Positions 7,138-9,183 of a DNA stretch of 9,183 nt are shown one piece after another. Numbering within the stretch: the first letter of the stretch is position 1; every line of letters starts with the position of its first letter. This stretch comes from Planctomycetales bacterium (GTDB lineage: Bacteria > Planctomycetota > UBA11346): NCBI GenBank assembly GCA_025362255.1, contig JANYGY010000172.1, positions 1 through 9,183 of the forward strand. The letters are read 5' to 3'. The notes under the pieces are model-generated. The model saw only the letters and a program-made list of their open reading frames with translations. It was not told the origin of the DNA and did no database searches. Position numbers and translations under genes: made by a program.

Positions 7138-7156
7138 CCAGGGTGATCCACCCTGG
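7138..7156 (-). promoter_or_regulatory. Perfect 8-bp inverted repeat in the pilT leader
   Basis: CCAGGGTG (7138-7145) and CACCCTGG (7149-7156) are exact inverted copies with a 3-base centre, beginning 7 bases upstream of the pilT ATG. In the transcript the CCUGG arm is also the only purine-rich ribosome-site candidate (CCUGGAU), so folding would hide it. Alternatively it is a DNA-binding site. Further upstream, CGCGAG (7158-7163) and CTCGCG (7176-7181) form a second, weaker inverted repeat. I cannot identify a promoter in the 99-base gap. Confidence 0.4.
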
Positions 7157-7230
7157 TCGCGAGGTAGGGCACTGACTCGCGGGCGAGGCCCGGTGCGTCA
7201 AACACGATGTCATCGTAGTGAACTCGAACG

Positions 7231-7836
7231 CTACCAGTCGTCCTCGTCGATCAGGGTCTCGGACAGCCAGCGCAGCACCGTGTGCAAGGCCGGCAGGCCG
7301 CGCACCCGCCACGGCGCGATCACGCCATAAAACGCCAAATCTTGGGCGGTCGCCACGTTTCGCTCGTGCGCGATGCGGAGCAAGACCGGCGCGGTCTGCT
7401 CGGCCAATTCGGCAAGCAGCACGAGGTCGGTGATGATGTCTGCGTTGACTGCTTCGCCGTCGAGATCGCGAATATTCTCGAGCCGTCGATAAGTCGTCGT
7501 CAGGTGGATCTCGGCGAACCAGGCGGCTAGGCGCCGCTGCCAGCGTTTGGCCGTGGCGTGCTCGTCAGCGTGATCGGCGTCAGGGTGGATCGGCGGGTCC
7601 TGATGCGCCACCCGCGCTTGCGGCGTCATCACAAAGTGGAGCAACCGGCTTTCACCGCGATGGAGGTGCCATTGCAGATGCGCGAGCTGTTCCTGCCAGC
7701 GACGGAAAGCCGGCGCAAACGCGGCGTCGGCATCGTGACAGGTGGTTGTCAGATCACTCAACCACGCCGCCTGGGCCCGTTGCAGGGCGGCCAGACAACG
7801 CAGAAGTTCGTCACCGTCGGACATGGTGCGAAGCAT
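7231..7836 (-). CDS. Hypothetical protein of unknown function upstream of pilT
   Basis: The product is 201 residues from the ATG at 7836, or 197 from the ATG at 7824 (MSDGDELL). I do not recognise a family. It looks soluble and mostly helical, with no signal peptide and no membrane segment. The N-terminal half has amphipathic helices rich in Leu, Ala and Gln (about 8-55). Residues about 75-95 are His/Asp/Pro-rich. The C-terminal half (about 98-195) has regular helices rich in Leu and Ala, and the tail is acidic (EDDW). It lies in the same orientation as lacZ (54 bases upstream) and pilT (99 bases downstream), so cotranscription with pilT is possible. Neither start has a clear ribosome binding site, and both ATGs lie in a 10-bp inverted repeat. 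I judge it real because it fills an otherwise empty stretch of a tight co-directional block. Its function, and any link to pili, are unknown. Confidence 0.6.
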   Translation of the reverse strand: MLRTMSDGDELLRCLAALQRAQAAWLSDLTTTCHDADAAFAPAFRRWQEQLAHLQWHLHRGESRLLHFVMTPQARVAHQDPPIHPDADHADEHATAKRWQRRLAAWFAEIHLTTTYRRLENIRDLDGEAVNADIITDLVLLAELAEQTAPVLLRIAHERNVATAQDLAFYGVIAPWRVRGLPALHTVLRWLSETLIDEDDW

Positions 7837-7843
7837 GTCCGAC
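7816..7843 (-). promoter_or_regulatory. Perfect 10-bp inverted repeat covering the start of the unknown gene
   Basis: GTCGGACATG (7816-7825) and CATGTCCGAC (7834-7843) are exact inverted copies around 8 bases. Each arm contains one of the two candidate ATG codons of the downstream gene (7834-7836 and 7822-7824). The transcript could fold into a 10-bp stem with an 8-base loop holding both start codons. This could restrict initiation, or the site could be a dimeric regulator's operator. The symmetry is seen directly; the function is inference. Confidence 0.5.
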
Positions 7844-7890
7844 AGCGCGGCGGTGCCAGTCTGCCCGTATCCGGCTTGCTCGTCTCTGGC

Positions 7891-9183
7891 TCAACTCCGA
7901 TGCATCAGGCCCGCATCATCGCCCGCGGCCAAAGGCACCAGGCGATACGCCAAGCGGTAATCCTGTCCTGAATGCACGCGATAGCGTTCGAGCGTGTCCG
8001 GCCCGCAACTCGCTCCGCCCAAGCCCCGCTGCCGTACATCGAGATACAGGTGGGTGCTCGCCGAGGGCTTCAGATCCGTGGTGTGGAACGCCTTGGTCTG
8101 TTCTTGGTCGCTGTAGTGGCTCGCTTTGCCTTCGATCATCCCATCGGCGGTCGCGAGCAGGCCGCTGCCTTTGTGCTTTCCCTGGGCAGAGCGCAGGGCG
8201 AGCCAGCGCAGACCGGCGATATTGCCGTGTTCCTGCGGCATGATGTAAGGCACATAGCGGTCGGTGACGGTCGTCGAATAGCGCCCGACAGCGGCTCCGG
8301 CAAGGCGGTCGTTATAGGACTCATGCGGGCCATGGCCGAAGAATTCGAGCTGTTCGAAGCCTTCGGGAATTTCCAGCTCGACTCCTAGGCGCGGCAGATC
8401 GGGCAGACCCTTGGCCACCGTGAACACGTGGCTGAACGCTAGGCTGCCATCCGCGTGCACCATGAGACGACGAATCTCGCCCAACGGCAGACTGCGGTCA
8501 CTGCCCCAGGCGCTCAGCTCGCTGGCAATCAGCACCGAGCCATCGGGTTGCACCGTCGGGACGACTCTGGCGCAGTGCCGTTGAAGCGCGTTCAATCCGG
8601 CATTCATCCACTTGGTCACCGGTTTGTGATCGGCTTTCTTGATCACCATGTCCCAGGCTTTGATGCCATCGTTATCAAGCGGTGCACGCCACGCCGTGAG
8701 CTGCGGACCGGCGAGCAGCAGCTCGCGCCCCGCGACGCGCCAGGCGCTGATCCGTCCGCTGTCCTTGGCGATGATCAGCTCGAGCTGATCACCGGTGATC
8801 ACCAATTCACGCTTGCCGTCGTGCACCGTCAGCCCGGACAACCGGGGCAGCGCCGAGGCGCTCGGGCGTGCGGGCGCCGCCATGATCTCAGCGGGCACGG
8901 CGAATTGATCCCACGCCATTTCATAATCTTTAGGCAGAAACGCGGTCGCCGATTTGGCGTGAAAACGCACGGTCAGATGCAGTTCTTGGCCGGGCAGGGT
9001 CTGCGGCACGGTGTAGGGGATCTGCACGGTCAGCGCTTGTCCTGGCGCCAAGGCCAGCGGCGCCAGGGCTCCACGTTCGACGATCGTGCCGTCGACGGTC
9101 AGCTCCCACGAACCGCGCAGATGGCTGAGATCGGTGAAGTCGTACCAGTTGCGGATCGAGACTTCGCGATTGGCAAGATTGCC
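7891..9183 (-). CDS. lacZ: Glycoside hydrolase family 2 beta-galactosidase, C-terminal part (5' end outside window)
   Basis: The frame is open from the window edge (9183) to a TGA at 7893-7891, giving 430 visible residues. Residues about 5-95 resemble LacZ domain 4, with the NWYDFTDLSHLRGSWEL signature (12-28). Residues about 110-425 are the C-terminal beta-sandwich (Bgal_small_N, domain 5). Its signatures are WRAPLDND (165-172), FGHGPHESYNDR (282-293), YVPYIMPQEHG (310-320) and GLGGASCGP (387-395). The catalytic Glu residues belong to the missing N-terminal part. The enzyme hydrolyses beta-galactosides such as lactose or galactan fragments; location cannot be judged without the N-terminus. 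At the position of E. coli LacZ Trp999 (in GDDSW) this protein appears to have Cys393, as in many LacZ relatives. The C-terminus ends at the natural family end. The next gene opens in the same frame 18 codons after the stop. Confidence 0.92.
   Translation of the reverse strand, partial: GNLANREVSIRNWYDFTDLSHLRGSWELTVDGTIVERGALAPLALAPGQALTVQIPYTVPQTLPGQELHLTVRFHAKSATAFLPKDYEMAWDQFAVPAEIMAAPARPSASALPRLSGLTVHDGKRELVITGDQLELIIAKDSGRISAWRVAGRELLLAGPQLTAWRAPLDNDGIKAWDMVIKKADHKPVTKWMNAGLNALQRHCARVVPTVQPDGSVLIASELSAWGSDRSLPLGEIRRLMVHADGSLAFSHVFTVAKGLPDLPRLGVELEIPEGFEQLEFFGHGPHESYNDRLAGAAVGRYSTTVTDRYVPYIMPQEHGNIAGLRWLALRSAQGKHKGSGLLATADGMIEGKASHYSDQEQTKAFHTTDLKPSASTHLYLDVRQRGLGGASCGPDTLERYRVHSGQDYRLAYRLVPLAAGDDAGLMHRS

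Noticed and set aside
7558..8388. + strand open frames opposite the unknown gene and lacZ
   Set aside because: They overlap well-supported minus-strand coding sequence, and their translations show no recognisable domain.
9041..9067. 9-bp inverted repeat CCTGGCGCC / GGCGCCAGG
   Set aside because: It lies inside the lacZ-like coding sequence and is explained by repeated Leu-Ala-Pro codons (ALAPLALAPG).

Overview
The window is GC-rich, densely coded bacterial chromosome with eight protein genes, two of them cut by the window edges. I see no tRNA, rRNA, CRISPR array, insertion sequence or phage gene. A type IV pilus motor set and an MlaE-type lipid-transport permease point to a Gram-negative (diderm) bacterium. 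Several start codons have weak ribosome binding sites. Some protein sequences look compatible with the Planctomycetota/Verrucomicrobiota side of the tree, but that placement is a guess.

Left part (1-2426): the 3' end of an ADP-ribosylglycohydrolase gene on the + strand converges on a minus-strand pair, mlaE-like permease followed by thiO-like glycine/D-amino-acid oxidase. The pair overlaps by one base (TGATG), so translation is probably coupled. The usual MlaE partners (MlaF ATPase, MlaD/MCE protein) are not in the window.

Middle (2427-2913): a short divergent intergenic region carrying an imperfect inverted repeat separates mlaE from a 128-residue receiver-only response regulator on the + strand. 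That gene converges on the pilus cluster.

Right part (2914-9183): one co-directional minus-strand block, read right to left as lacZ-like beta-galactosidase (5' end outside the window), a 201-residue protein of unknown function, pilT, pilB and pilC. PilB powers pilus extension, PilT powers retraction and PilC is the inner-membrane platform, so these three form the motor core of a type IV pilus or related type II secretion machine. The alignment complex and pilins are not in the window. The gaps within this block hold short hairpins and direct repeats close to start codons, which could tune translation of pilT, pilB and the unknown gene.

No wholly new multi-gene system is evident. The least explained items are the unknown gene whose start codon lies in a perfect 10-bp inverted repeat, the mlaE-thiO coupling, the A8 tract inside thiO, and the repeat-rich leaders of pilT and pilB.
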